Assembly: GCF_900111005.1 (NCBI RefSeq)
Contig: NZ_FOFV01000014.1
Span: 186,001 to 250,000, forward strand
Source: Lentzea albida
GTDB lineage: Bacteria; Actinomycetota; Actinomycetes; Mycobacteriales; Pseudonocardiaceae
Length of the DNA stretch: 64,000 nt
Direction: 5' to 3'
A model generated the notes under the pieces. That model saw only the letters and a program-made list of their open reading frames with translations, was not told the origin of the DNA and ran no database searches. Made by a program: the position numbers and the translations under genes. Below are positions 49,324 through 57,415 of this stretch, one piece after another. Position 1 is the first letter of the stretch. Every line of letters starts with the position of its first letter.

Positions 49324-50391
49324 ATGGCTGACCAGGTGGGGACGTGCTCGACCTGCGGCACCGCGACCGCCGCCTCCCGGCGCAGGCGCGCGCGGTACTG
49401 CTCGAACGCGTGCCGCCAGCGGGCCTACCGGCAGCGCGTGAACGAACCGGGCCCGGCGCTGGACAGCTTCATCGGCCGCGACGCCGAACTGGCGCACCTC
49501 ACGCGAAGCGACGCCCGCGTGCTCACCCTCGTCGGGCCCGCCGGCGTCGGGAAGAGCAGGCTGGCCAAGGAGTTCGCGCGGGACCGGGCGGCGTGGGTCG
49601 ACCTCGCCGGCACGTCGGAGGTGGCGAAGGCGTGCGCGGCGGCGCTCGGCCGGCCCGCCGAGGAACCCGTTCTCGGCACCCTGGTCCGCGCGCTCGACGA
49701 GAAACCGCTGCTGGTGCTGGACAACTGCGAACGCGTCGCGGCGGACTGCGCGGCGTTGCTCGAACCGCTGCTGCTCGGCTGCCCGGCCCTGAAGGTCGTC
49801 GCCACCAGCAGGGAACCGCTGCGGGTGCCGGGCGAGGTGCTGTTCCCCGTGCGGCCGCTGTCGATCACGAACGCCGTGGAGCTGTTCGCCGACCGGGCCA
49901 GTGCGAACCAGGTGGGCCTGCGGCTCGGCGGACGGGACGCGCTCGCCGCCCTGTGCGCCAAGCTCGACCGCCTGCCGCTGGCCATCGAGCTCGCGGCACG
50001 GCTCGTGACCGTGCTGCCCGTCGACGAGCTGCTGAACCGGCTCGACGACCGGCTGGAGCTGCTCAACCGCGGCAACCGCACCGCCGCCGAACGCCACCAG
50101 AGCCTGCGCGCCGCGATCGGCTGGAGCTACGACCACCTCAGTGCCGAGGAGCAGCACGTGTTCCGGTGCATCTCGCAGGGAGCGGAGGACTTCGGGCTCG
50201 ACGGCGCCGTGCAGGCGTGCGACCTGCCGACGGACCGGGTGCTGGTGCTGCTGTCCGCGCTCGTGGCCAAGTCGTTGCTCACGTCCACCGGCACCGGCCG
50301 GTTCGAGCAGCTGGAGTCGATCAGGCTCTACGGCCGGGAACGGCTGGCGGAGCAGGCCCGCCGCGGTCAGAGCACCGCGGCGAACCGCTGA
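49324..50391 (+). CDS. zinc-ribbon STAND-type ATPase
   Basis: 355 residues. An N-terminal zinc-binding segment (CSTCGTATAASRRRRARYCS, four Cys in all with SNACRQRAYRQ) is followed by an ATPase of the NB-ARC/MalT-like class (GPAGVGKSRLAKEF Walker A; PLLVLDNCE Walker B; TSREPLRV; LDRLPLAIELAA) and a short helical end (SLRAAIGWSYDHLSAEEQ). Related regulators carry a DNA-binding or repeat domain; here only a zinc ribbon and a short tail are left, so it may sense or bind nucleic acid. ATG 49324; an in-frame TTG 18 bases upstream is possible. Confidence 0.82.
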   Translation: MADQVGTCSTCGTATAASRRRRARYCSNACRQRAYRQRVNEPGPALDSFIGRDAELAHLTRSDARVLTLVGPAGVGKSRLAKEFARDRAAWVDLAGTSEVAKACAAALGRPAEEPVLGTLVRALDEKPLLVLDNCERVAADCAALLEPLLLGCPALKVVATSREPLRVPGEVLFPVRPLSITNAVELFADRASANQVGLRLGGRDALAALCAKLDRLPLAIELAARLVTVLPVDELLNRLDDRLELLNRGNRTAAERHQSLRAAIGWSYDHLSAEEQHVFRCISQGAEDFGLDGAVQACDLPTDRVLVLLSALVAKSLLTSTGTGRFEQLESIRLYGRERLAEQARRGQSTAANR

Positions 50392-50404
50392 AACCGCTGA
50401 TCAA

Positions 50405-50478
50405 TGAGGTCGGGGGGACTCGAACCCCCACTGGCTGGGACCTAAACCCAGTGCCTCTGCCAATTGGGCTACGACCCC
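50405..50478 (-). tRNA. tRNA with anticodon UAG (Leu by anticodon), class-I body
   Basis: The minus strand folds into a full cloverleaf: acceptor stem GGGGTCG/CGACCTC (one G-U), D-arm with GG in the loop, anticodon stem CTGGG/CCCAG, loop TTTAGGT (anticodon TAG), five-base variable region CCAGT, T-arm GGGGG/CCCCC with TTCGAGT, discriminator A. No encoded CCA. Bacterial leucine tRNAs normally have a long variable arm; this one does not, so charging identity is uncertain. Confidence 0.9.
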
Positions 50479-50587
50479 TCGCGGGAAAGCCTATCCGCCT
50501 GCCGTGGACCCGCTCTCGCGGGTCGCGCGAAGCCCCGCCGAGGACCGTCCACTACGGTTGGCGGTAGAACCGCTGCTAGGAGGACAT

Positions 50588-50809
50588 GTGGCTCGCGATC
50601 CCGACACCATCCAGCGCGAGATCGAGCAGGCTCGCACCGCGCTGGCCGCCACCCTGGACGAGCTCAGCGAGCGGGCCAACCCGCAGAAGCTCGTCGAGCA
50701 GGGCAAGTCGTCCGTGCTCGACGTGCTGAGCCAGCCCAAGGTCAAGTACACGCTGATCGCGGTCGGCGCGGTGGTCGGCTTCGCGCTGGTGCGCAAGCTC
50801 TTCCGCTAG
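50588..50809 (+). CDS. DUF3618 protein
   Basis: 73 residues: an N-terminal amphipathic helix (RDPDTIQREIEQARTALAAT, LDELSERANPQKL) and a C-terminal membrane span (YTLIAVGAVVGFALV) with a basic tail RKLFR. This is the DUF3618 pattern of actinobacteria; function unknown. GTG start behind AGGAGG. Its stop overlaps the stop of the convergent TetR gene. Confidence 0.85.
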   Translation: MARDPDTIQREIEQARTALAATLDELSERANPQKLVEQGKSSVLDVLSQPKVKYTLIAVGAVVGFALVRKLFR

Positions 50810-51420
50810 GAGATCCGCACCAGGGGCAGGAGCACCTGCTCGACGACCTTCTCCACGAACGGCTCGTCGAGCGGGTCCCCGGTCAGCATCAGCCGGTAGA
50901 TCAGGGCGGCGCCCGCGATCTCGACGGCCATGCCGCGCGGGGCGTCGGCCCGCAGCTCGCCCCGGTCGGCGGCGCGGTCCAGGATGCCGCGCAGCACGTC
51001 GCGCTGGGAGATCAGGAACGTCTCGCGGAACGCCGTCGCGAGCTCGGGCTCGTGCGGGAGTTCACCCACGAGCGCCTGGGCCGCCTTGCCGATCGGTCCC
51101 GAGAGGAACGCGGCGAACGACGAGAGGAACTCCCGCAGGTCTCCTGCGAGGGAACCGGTGTCCGGTGCCGCGAGGTTCTGCGTGGCGAGCTGGGTGCACG
51201 TGTCGATCACGAGATCGAGCTTCGACTCCCACCGCCGGTAGATCGTCGCCTTGCCCGCTCGCGCGCGGGCCGCCACCGCGTCCATGGTGAGGGCCCGGTA
51301 CCCGACCTCGGCCATCACCTCGAGCGCTGCCTGGCGTAAAGCGTCGTCCCTGCTGGCGTCGCGAGGACGGCCCCGTTGCGGGGTCCTGCCCTCGTTGAAC
51401 GCCGTTGTCGACACGGCCAT
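50806..51420 (-). CDS. TetR-family regulator
   Basis: 204 residues. Helix-turn-helix at about 20-65 (ALEVMAEVGYRALTMDAVAARARAGKATIYRRW), then a helical ligand-binding domain of the TetR_C type. Start ATG 51420 behind GAGGAGG. Arg-rich leader RGRPRDASR before the domain is common. Targets unknown; neither neighbour is an obvious partner. Confidence 0.9.
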   Translation of the reverse strand: MAVSTTAFNEGRTPQRGRPRDASRDDALRQAALEVMAEVGYRALTMDAVAARARAGKATIYRRWESKLDLVIDTCTQLATQNLAAPDTGSLAGDLREFLSSFAAFLSGPIGKAAQALVGELPHEPELATAFRETFLISQRDVLRGILDRAADRGELRADAPRGMAVEIAGAALIYRLMLTGDPLDEPFVEKVVEQVLLPLVRIS

Positions 51421-51565
51421 GCCACCTCCTCGTACACGGGCACGGCACGCCGCGTGTCTCCCCGCCCCTTTGGCCGAACATCCTAGGCGTCCTGCCCACC
51501 TCTGAGGGTGAGCAGCACCCGTATGTTGCATCGTGTTGTAGTCGGTCGGGTTTTGCGCGATGCGC

Positions 51566-52318
51566 TCAGCTGGACCGGGAAACGACTCGTGCCCTGGCCA
51601 GCTGGGTCATGTACCGCTTCACGACCCTTCCGCCGTGCCGCGTGTCGATCAACCGCCGGATGTCCGCGATCAGCGAGTCGCGGTCCGGCAGCGCGATGTG
51701 GTTCGAGTACGTGAGCAACAGGTCCGCGTACCGCTCGGTGTCGTAGGCCTGCTCCCACTCGAACCGGAAGAACTCCGGCGGCTCGAAATCCGCGCTCTCG
51801 TCGAACTCGAACGGGATCCCCGCGGCGGGGGAGAGGCGCAGACCCGGTGGTGTGGAAGGGTCCCAGCGCTCGTAGCACTCCTGGACGTCCACGAAGAACT
51901 GCCCGGTCCCGCCCGCGACGTGGTGCGTCGAGATCACCGCCAGCACCCCGCCGGGCCGCAACGCCGCCGCGCAGCGGGCCATCCGCGTGGCCGGGTCGAG
52001 CCAGTGGAACGCCGTCGCGGACACCACGAGGTCGAACGGCTCCGCGGGCAGCGGCCAGACGTCGAAGTCCGCCACGACCACCTCGGCGGCCGGCGCGTGC
52101 GCGCGGGCGACGGCGGCGAGATCAGGGCTCAGCTCCACGGCCGTCACATCACCGAGCGACGTCAGCGGCAGCGTGGCCTGCCCGGTGCCCGGCCCGATCT
52201 CCAGGATCCGGGGACCGGACAGCAGGGCGAACAGCTCGGCGGGGTAACCGGGACGCGCCCGGTGGTAGCGGGCGGCGTCCCCGCCGAACGTCGTGCGCAG
52301 GTGCTCGCGGTCGCTCAT
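51566..52318 (-). CDS. class I SAM-dependent methyltransferase
   Basis: 250 residues with motif I LEIGPGTGQATLPL (SAM binding), acidic ELSPDL after it, VVADFDVWPLP and FDLVVSATAFHWLDP, the methyltransferase-11 fold. Substrate unknown. Its ATG overlaps the esterase stop by four bases (ATGA), so the two are co-translated. Confidence 0.88.
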   Translation of the reverse strand: MSDREHLRTTFGGDAARYHRARPGYPAELFALLSGPRILEIGPGTGQATLPLTSLGDVTAVELSPDLAAVARAHAPAAEVVVADFDVWPLPAEPFDLVVSATAFHWLDPATRMARCAAALRPGGVLAVISTHHVAGGTGQFFVDVQECYERWDPSTPPGLRLSPAAGIPFEFDESADFEPPEFFRFEWEQAYDTERYADLLLTYSNHIALPDRDSLIADIRRLIDTRHGGRVVKRYMTQLARARVVSRSS

Positions 52319-53451
52319 CCGCCGAATTCAAGCGAGCGGGACGGCAGCGCGTCCATCCCGTTTCGCGCGAACCCGGCCCACAGCGAGCGCATCGTCCCGG
52401 CCAGCACGGGATCCGGCTCCTGCCCGGCGAGCATGCCGGCGCCGCGCCAGCCGTCCGGGTCGAACAGGAACGGCAGCTCCATGCAGTGGCACGAGCCCAG
52501 CGGCGCGTCGGCGGGCGCCCACCTGAAGGTGTACGTGGCGACCTGGCCGCAGGCCGCCGCCCAGTCCCGCGCCAGCTCGCGGGCACCGCCCGCGAAGATC
52601 AGTTCGGTCACGGCCTCCCAGTGCTCGCGGCTCGGCACGTACGGGCTGCCGTCGTCGGCCGTGTGCCCGACGAGCAGTTCCACGCGGGACGCCGCCGCGG
52701 TGAGGTCGACGTCGTCCAGCACCGGCGCGAACGGCATGCCGCCCGACGGCGGGAACTTCGGCCCCACCTCGGTGACGGCGGCGGTCTGGGCCGCCAGCGC
52801 GTCCTCGACCGACGTGGACTCGTCGACCGAAATGGACGATCGCAGCGCGGCCGTCATCTCCGCGCGCTCCGGGCTCCGCGTGCCCAGCGGCGCGCTCTGC
52901 AGGATCGCGCGGTGGAAGAGGTTCTCGGTGTCGACGAGCATCAGCGCGTAGACGGAGTCGCCGCCCGCCGACTGCCCGAACGCCGTCACGTTCGCCGGGT
53001 CGCCGCCGAACGCGGTGATGTTGTCCCGCACCCACCGCAGCGCCGTGAGCTGGTCGAGCAGCCCCAGGTTGTCGCGCAGGTAGCCGAAGACGCCGAGGCG
53101 GTAGCTGACGCTGACCACGACCACGCCCTCCGAGGCCAGCAGTGAGGCCTCGTACTTCGTGGACTCACCGCTGCCGGTCACGTAGGCGCCGCCGTGGAAC
53201 CAGACCATCACCGGCAGTCCGGAGGCGTCGGCGGGAGCGGTCACCGAGAGCACCTGGCACCGCTCGTCGAACGACAGCCCCTCGACCGAGTTGCCGACCA
53301 GCGCGGCCAGCGCCGACGGCGGTTGCGGGCAGGCCGGGCCGCGCTCGGAGGGGCGCGCACCGTCCCAGGCGAGCGGTTCGGGCTTCGCGAAACGGGAAGC
53401 CGTCGCGTAACGGACACCGCGCGCCCGGACGAGACCATCGTTGATCAGCAC
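52315..53451 (-). CDS. carboxylesterase (type B esterase/lipase family)
   Basis: Alpha/beta hydrolase of 378 residues, shorter than the usual 480-520, mainly lacking the first 60 residues and part of the lid. Oxyanion hole WFHGGAYVTG, nucleophile in AFGQSAGGDSV (Ser), and His in GSCHCMELPF. GTG start six bases after TAGGAT. It is divergent from the alcohol dehydrogenase and next to the monooxygenase, and would hydrolyse esters that the monooxygenase makes. Confidence 0.88.
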   Translation of the reverse strand: MLINDGLVRARGVRYATASRFAKPEPLAWDGARPSERGPACPQPPSALAALVGNSVEGLSFDERCQVLSVTAPADASGLPVMVWFHGGAYVTGSGESTKYEASLLASEGVVVVSVSYRLGVFGYLRDNLGLLDQLTALRWVRDNITAFGGDPANVTAFGQSAGGDSVYALMLVDTENLFHRAILQSAPLGTRSPERAEMTAALRSSISVDESTSVEDALAAQTAAVTEVGPKFPPSGGMPFAPVLDDVDLTAAASRVELLVGHTADDGSPYVPSREHWEAVTELIFAGGARELARDWAAACGQVATYTFRWAPADAPLGSCHCMELPFLFDPDGWRGAGMLAGQEPDPVLAGTMRSLWAGFARNGMDALPSRSLEFGG

Positions 53452-53560
53452 GCTCCGATCCTAGGCACGCGTAACCAACTCCACAGCGTCTCGATTCGGC
53501 GGGAAGCGCCGACGAGGAGCACGATGCGAAGGACGAACACCGAGGCAGAGGAGGCGCCCC

Positions 53561-54595
53561 GTGCGGGCTACGACGATCTACGGCACCCGGGACATCCGCG
53601 TCGAGGAGGTGCCGGACGCGGCCGTCCAGGAGGCCACGGACGTCGTCGTCCGGGTCGAGCTCGCGTGCATCTGCGGCAGCGACCTGTGGGCGTACCGGGG
53701 CGTGGCCAAGCGCGAGGAGGGGCAGCGGATCGGGCACGAGTTCCTCGGCATCGTCGAGGAGGTCGGCGGGGACGTGAAAAGCGTCCAGGTCGGCGACCGC
53801 GTCATCGCGCCGTTCGTCTGGAGCGACGGCACGTGCGCGTACTGCGCGGCCGGGCTGCAGACGTCGTGCCGCAACGGTGGTTTCTGGGGCAGCAAGGGCA
53901 GTGACGGCGGCCAGGGCGAGGCCGTGCGCGTGCCGCAGGCCGACGGCACGCTGGTGCGGGTCCCCGCGGACGCGCCGGCCGAGCTGCTGCCCGCGTTCCT
54001 GAGCCTGAGCGACGTCATGGGCACCGGCCACCACGCCGCCGTGGGCGCGGGCGTCGGTCCCGGTGCGACGGTCGCCGTGGTCGGTGACGGCGCCGTGGGC
54101 CTGTGCGGCGTGCTGGCGGCCAAGCGGCTCGGTGCCGAGCGGATCATCGCGATGGGCCGTCACGACGACCGCGCGAAGATCGCGCAGCTCTTCGGCGCCA
54201 CGGACCAGGTCGCCGAACGCGGTGAGGCCGCGGTCGAGCGCATCAAGGAGATGACCGGCGGCCTCGGCGCGTCGGCGGTGCTGGAGTGCGTCGGCACCGA
54301 GCAGTCGTGGGAGACCGCGATGGGCATCGTGCGCGACGGCGGCAGGATCGGGTACGTCGGCGTGCCGCACGAGATGCCGGGCCTGCCGCTGGGCAAGCTG
54401 TTCGGCCGCAACATCGCCATCGGCGGCGGTGTCGCGCCCGCGCGGGCGTACCTGCCGGAACTGCTGGCCGACGTGCTCGCCGGTCGCATCGACCCCGGAC
54501 CCGTGTTCGACAGGACGGTCTCGCTCGCCGACGTCGCCCAGGGCTACCAGGCGATGGACGAGCGGACCGCCCTGAAGGTCATCGTGAAGCCGTAG
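53561..54595 (+). CDS. zinc-dependent alcohol dehydrogenase
   Basis: Medium-chain dehydrogenase/reductase, 344 residues. Catalytic zinc ligands lie in CICGSDLW (Cys) and RIGHEF (His, Glu); a Rossmann motif GDGAVGLCG binds NAD. Of the structural zinc cluster three Cys are present (CAYCAAGLQTSC), the first replaced by Asp. Start GTG behind GAGGAGG. Its 3' end overlaps the convergent monooxygenase gene by 17 bases. Probably oxidises a secondary alcohol to a ketone. Confidence 0.9.
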   Translation: MRATTIYGTRDIRVEEVPDAAVQEATDVVVRVELACICGSDLWAYRGVAKREEGQRIGHEFLGIVEEVGGDVKSVQVGDRVIAPFVWSDGTCAYCAAGLQTSCRNGGFWGSKGSDGGQGEAVRVPQADGTLVRVPADAPAELLPAFLSLSDVMGTGHHAAVGAGVGPGATVAVVGDGAVGLCGVLAAKRLGAERIIAMGRHDDRAKIAQLFGATDQVAERGEAAVERIKEMTGGLGASAVLECVGTEQSWETAMGIVRDGGRIGYVGVPHEMPGLPLGKLFGRNIAIGGGVAPARAYLPELLADVLAGRIDPGPVFDRTVSLADVAQGYQAMDERTALKVIVKP

Positions 54596-56051
54596 TCAGA
54601 ACGTAGTCCTCGGCGCGCACGCGCTTGGTCCGCATCCAGTACCGCCAGGTGAAGCCCGGCCACACGGTGCGGTTCACGCCCTGCGCGTCGAGGTACCAGC
54701 TCTTGCAGCCGCCCTGGGTCCAGACGCCCTTGGTGAGCTTCTGCTGGATCTCGGTGTTGAACTCCTGCTGGGCCTCCAACCGCACGTCCAGCTCCGCTGC
54801 GCGGTGCCGGTCGAGGAGCCGGAGGCACTGCGCGATGTACCGGATCTGGGACTCGATCATGAACACGACCGAGTTGTGCCCGAGTCCGGTGTTGGGGCCC
54901 AGCAGGAAGAACAGGTTGGGGAAGCCCGAGACCGTGATGCCGTAGTAGGTCTCGATCCCCTGCTGACGCCACTTCTTGGCGAGGTCGACACCGTCCTTGC
55001 CCTGGATGTCCAGGTAGTCGAACGAGTCGACGACGTGGAACCCGGTGCCGTAGATGATGACGTCGACCTCGTGCTCGACGCCCGCACTGTCCACGATGGA
55101 CTTCTCGCGCACCTCGGAGACCTTGTCGGTCACCAGGTCGACGTTCGGGTAGCCGAGCGCCGGGTAGAAGTCGTTGGAGATCAGCACGCGCTTGCAGCCC
55201 ATGGTGTAGTCGGGCTTGAGCTTGCGGCGCAGCGCGGGGTCCGGCACCTGCTTCTTCATGTGCCGCAACGCGATGCCCTGCGCGAACTGCATGATCTTCG
55301 GGTTCACCGCGAAGCCCAGCGCGGACGACTCGCGCGTCCAGTACACGAAGTTGCGGTAGGCCCGCTGCGTGAACGGCAGGGCGCGGAAGAGCTTCTGCTC
55401 CCAGCCGTTGATCGACCGGTCGGCCTTGGGCATGATCCACGGCGGCGTGCGCTGGAAGATCTTCATCGACCCGACCTGGCCCGCGATCTTCGGCACGAAC
55501 TGGATCGCCGACGCGCCCGTGCCGATCACGGCGACGCGCTTGCCGGTGAGGTCGTAGTCGTGGTCCCACTGCGCGGAGTGGAACGCCTTGCCGGTGAAGT
55601 TCTCGATGCCCGGCAGCTCGGGGATGTTCGGGATGTGCAACGCGCCGACGCCCGCCACCAGGGCCTGCGCGGTGTACGTGTCGCCCTGCTCGGTCGTGAC
55701 GTTCCAGCGCTTGGCCTCGTCGTCCCAGCGCGCGCCGGAGACCTTGGTGTTGAACCGGATGTGCGGCCGCAGCCGGTACTTCTCGGCCACGCGCTGCAGG
55801 TAGTCGAAGATCTCGCCCTGCTGCGCGAACATCCGCGACCACTTCGGGTTCATCTCGAACGAGAACGAGTACATGTGCGACGGCACGTCACACGCGCAGC
55901 CCGGGTAGGAGTTGTCCCGCCACGTGCCGCCGAGGTCGGCGGCCTTCTCGAGAACCACGAAGTCGTGCTCGCCGCGGCGCTTCAACTCGACGGCCATGCC
56001 CAGGCCGGAGAATCCGGTGCCGATGACGAGGACTTTCGTCTCTCGGTGCAT
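54579..56051 (-). CDS. Baeyer-Villiger-type flavin monooxygenase
   Basis: 490 residues. FAD motif GTGFSGLGMAVEL near the start, NADPH motif GTGASAIQF in the middle, and the Baeyer-Villiger fingerprint F-x-G-x3-H-x3-W-D (FTGKAFHSAQWDHD). Such enzymes insert oxygen beside a ketone to give an ester or lactone. A flanking alcohol dehydrogenase and esterase supply the ketone and cleave the ester, a complete route. Divergent from a TetR regulator with operator-like palindromes in between. Confidence 0.93.
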   Translation of the reverse strand: MHRETKVLVIGTGFSGLGMAVELKRRGEHDFVVLEKAADLGGTWRDNSYPGCACDVPSHMYSFSFEMNPKWSRMFAQQGEIFDYLQRVAEKYRLRPHIRFNTKVSGARWDDEAKRWNVTTEQGDTYTAQALVAGVGALHIPNIPELPGIENFTGKAFHSAQWDHDYDLTGKRVAVIGTGASAIQFVPKIAGQVGSMKIFQRTPPWIMPKADRSINGWEQKLFRALPFTQRAYRNFVYWTRESSALGFAVNPKIMQFAQGIALRHMKKQVPDPALRRKLKPDYTMGCKRVLISNDFYPALGYPNVDLVTDKVSEVREKSIVDSAGVEHEVDVIIYGTGFHVVDSFDYLDIQGKDGVDLAKKWRQQGIETYYGITVSGFPNLFFLLGPNTGLGHNSVVFMIESQIRYIAQCLRLLDRHRAAELDVRLEAQQEFNTEIQQKLTKGVWTQGGCKSWYLDAQGVNRTVWPGFTWRYWMRTKRVRAEDYVLTTASR

Positions 56052-56076
56052 GGGGAGGTCCCTCCGCTCGCGGTGG

Positions 56077-56121
56077 CTACTTCGCAGTAGGTTACTCGAA
56101 GTAAGTTACGAGCGGTAGACT
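56077..56121. promoter_or_regulatory. TetR-type operators and leaderless promoter
   Basis: CTACT-TCGC-AGTAG (56077-56090) and TTACT-CGA-AGTAA (56092-56104) are two related inverted repeats. The -10 box of the TetR gene is TAGACT (56116-56121), six bases before its GTG. The repeats lie between the divergent monooxygenase and TetR genes and could control both. Confidence 0.6.
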
Positions 56122-56127
56122 CCGTTC

Positions 56128-56742
56128 GTGACTGCTCCGCGGCGCCGCATGCCCAAGGCCCAGCGCATGGCGCAGATGCTCACCGTCGCCGAGGAGATCT
56201 TCGCCGAGCAGGGGTATCTGGCCACGTCGATGGACGAGATCGCCGAACGCGTCGGCGTCTCGAAGCCGATGCTCTACGAGTACTTCGGCTCGAAGGAAGG
56301 CCTGCTCATCGGCTGCATCCACCGTGCGCGCACAGAGCTGCGCGAGAAGACGGCGGCGGCGATTGCGGGCGCGGCGACCCCGGAGGAGTTCCTCCGGCTC
56401 GGGCTGCTCGCGTTCTTCGAGTTCATCGACGAGCACCGCAGGTCGTGGGCGCTGCTGCGGCAGGAGGCGGCCGTGGCCGTGCCGTCGGCGCAGGAGGAGG
56501 TCGAGGGCATCCGCCAGCAGCAGACGGACATGATCGGGGCCGTGCTGGCGTCGTTCACGCCGGAGATCGACCCGCTGGAGGCGGAGGCGTTCGCGGAGAT
56601 GGTCGTCGGGGCGACCGAACGGCTCGCGGTGTGGATGGAGCGCAGGCCCACCGTGGGACCTGCGCTCGCAACCGATTACGTCATGAACGTGATCTGGCCG
56701 GGCGTCGCTATGAAGCTGCCTTCACCCGTTCCGCACGCATAG
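56128..56742 (+). CDS. TetR-family regulator of the monooxygenase locus
   Basis: 204 residues. Helix-turn-helix around residues 20-60 (AEEIFAEQGYLATSMDEIAERVGVSKPMLYEYF), then the ligand domain. Leaderless GTG start six bases after TAGACT, with palindromes over the promoter, hence probable autorepressor and repressor of the divergent Baeyer-Villiger monooxygenase. Its 3' end overlaps gatD by 35 bases. Confidence 0.9.
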   Translation: MTAPRRRMPKAQRMAQMLTVAEEIFAEQGYLATSMDEIAERVGVSKPMLYEYFGSKEGLLIGCIHRARTELREKTAAAIAGAATPEEFLRLGLLAFFEFIDEHRRSWALLRQEAAVAVPSAQEEVEGIRQQQTDMIGAVLASFTPEIDPLEAEAFAEMVVGATERLAVWMERRPTVGPALATDYVMNVIWPGVAMKLPSPVPHA

Positions 56743-57415
56743 CGGTGACGGCGGGCAGGTCGATCGGCGCGACCTTCGTGCCCGTCGCCCACTCGATCAG
56801 CATGTCCGCGAGCGCCGGGTTGCGCGGCAGCACCGGCCCGTGCAGGTACGTGCACACGATCCGGCCCTGAACGGCGCCCTCGACGCTGCCGTCGTTGCCC
56901 GTGCCCACCTTGACGTGCGCCAGCGGGCGCGCGGCCGGGCCCAGCACCGTGCGGCCCTGGTGGTTCTCGAACCCGGTCAGCGGGCCCGCGAACAGGCCGT
57001 CGGCGGGCTCGGCGATGACCTCGCCGATCGCGCGGCTGCCGCCGGCGTGCGAGGTCGAGTCGATCAGGCCCATGCCGGGGTGCGTCACGTTGTCGGCGCG
57101 GGTGAAGCTCTCGCCGAAGATCTGGATGCCGGCGCAGACGCCGAGCACGACGGCGTTCTTCGTGACGGCGCGCTGCAGGCCGGGGTGCTCGCGCAGGTGC
57201 TTCACCGCCAGCGTCTGCGCGGTGTCCTCACCACCGCCCACGACGTAGATGTCGCAGGAGTCCGGCACCGGCTGGCCGTAGTTGATCGGCACGATCTCGG
57301 CCTTGATACCGCGCCACGTCATGCGCTTCTCGAGGACCACGGCGTTGCCGAAGTCGCCGTACGTGCCGAGGAGATCCGGCAGCACGAGCGCGATCTGGAT
57401 TGTCGACTCACTCAT
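56708..57415 (-). CDS. gatD: lipid II isoglutaminyl synthase, glutaminase subunit
   Basis: Class I glutamine amidotransferase of 235 residues that supplies ammonia to MurT for amidation of D-glutamate in lipid II. Nucleophile Cys in VLGVCAGIQIFGE; His in CTYLHGPVLPRNP. ATG 57415 overlaps the murT stop by eight bases (ATGAGTGA). The murT-gatD pair is conserved in Gram-positive bacteria. Convergent with a TetR gene. Confidence 0.95.
   Translation of the reverse strand: MSESTIQIALVLPDLLGTYGDFGNAVVLEKRMTWRGIKAEIVPINYGQPVPDSCDIYVVGGGEDTAQTLAVKHLREHPGLQRAVTKNAVVLGVCAGIQIFGESFTRADNVTHPGMGLIDSTSHAGGSRAIGEVIAEPADGLFAGPLTGFENHQGRTVLGPAARPLAHVKVGTGNDGSVEGAVQGRIVCTYLHGPVLPRNPALADMLIEWATGTKVAPIDLPAVTAMRAERVKAAS

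Noticed and set aside
48487..50157. Reading dedA as a 556-residue protein
   Set aside because: The first 350 residues lie antisense to the zinc-ribbon ATPase gene; the DedA family starts at the ATG at 49101.
50405..50478. Phage or island attachment site at the tRNA
   Set aside because: No integrase gene and no direct repeat of the tRNA 3' end were found in the window.
53524..53904. ATG start at 53524 giving an Arg-rich protein
   Set aside because: Different frame from the alcohol dehydrogenase, which starts at GTG 53561 behind GAGGAGG and has all its zinc ligands.
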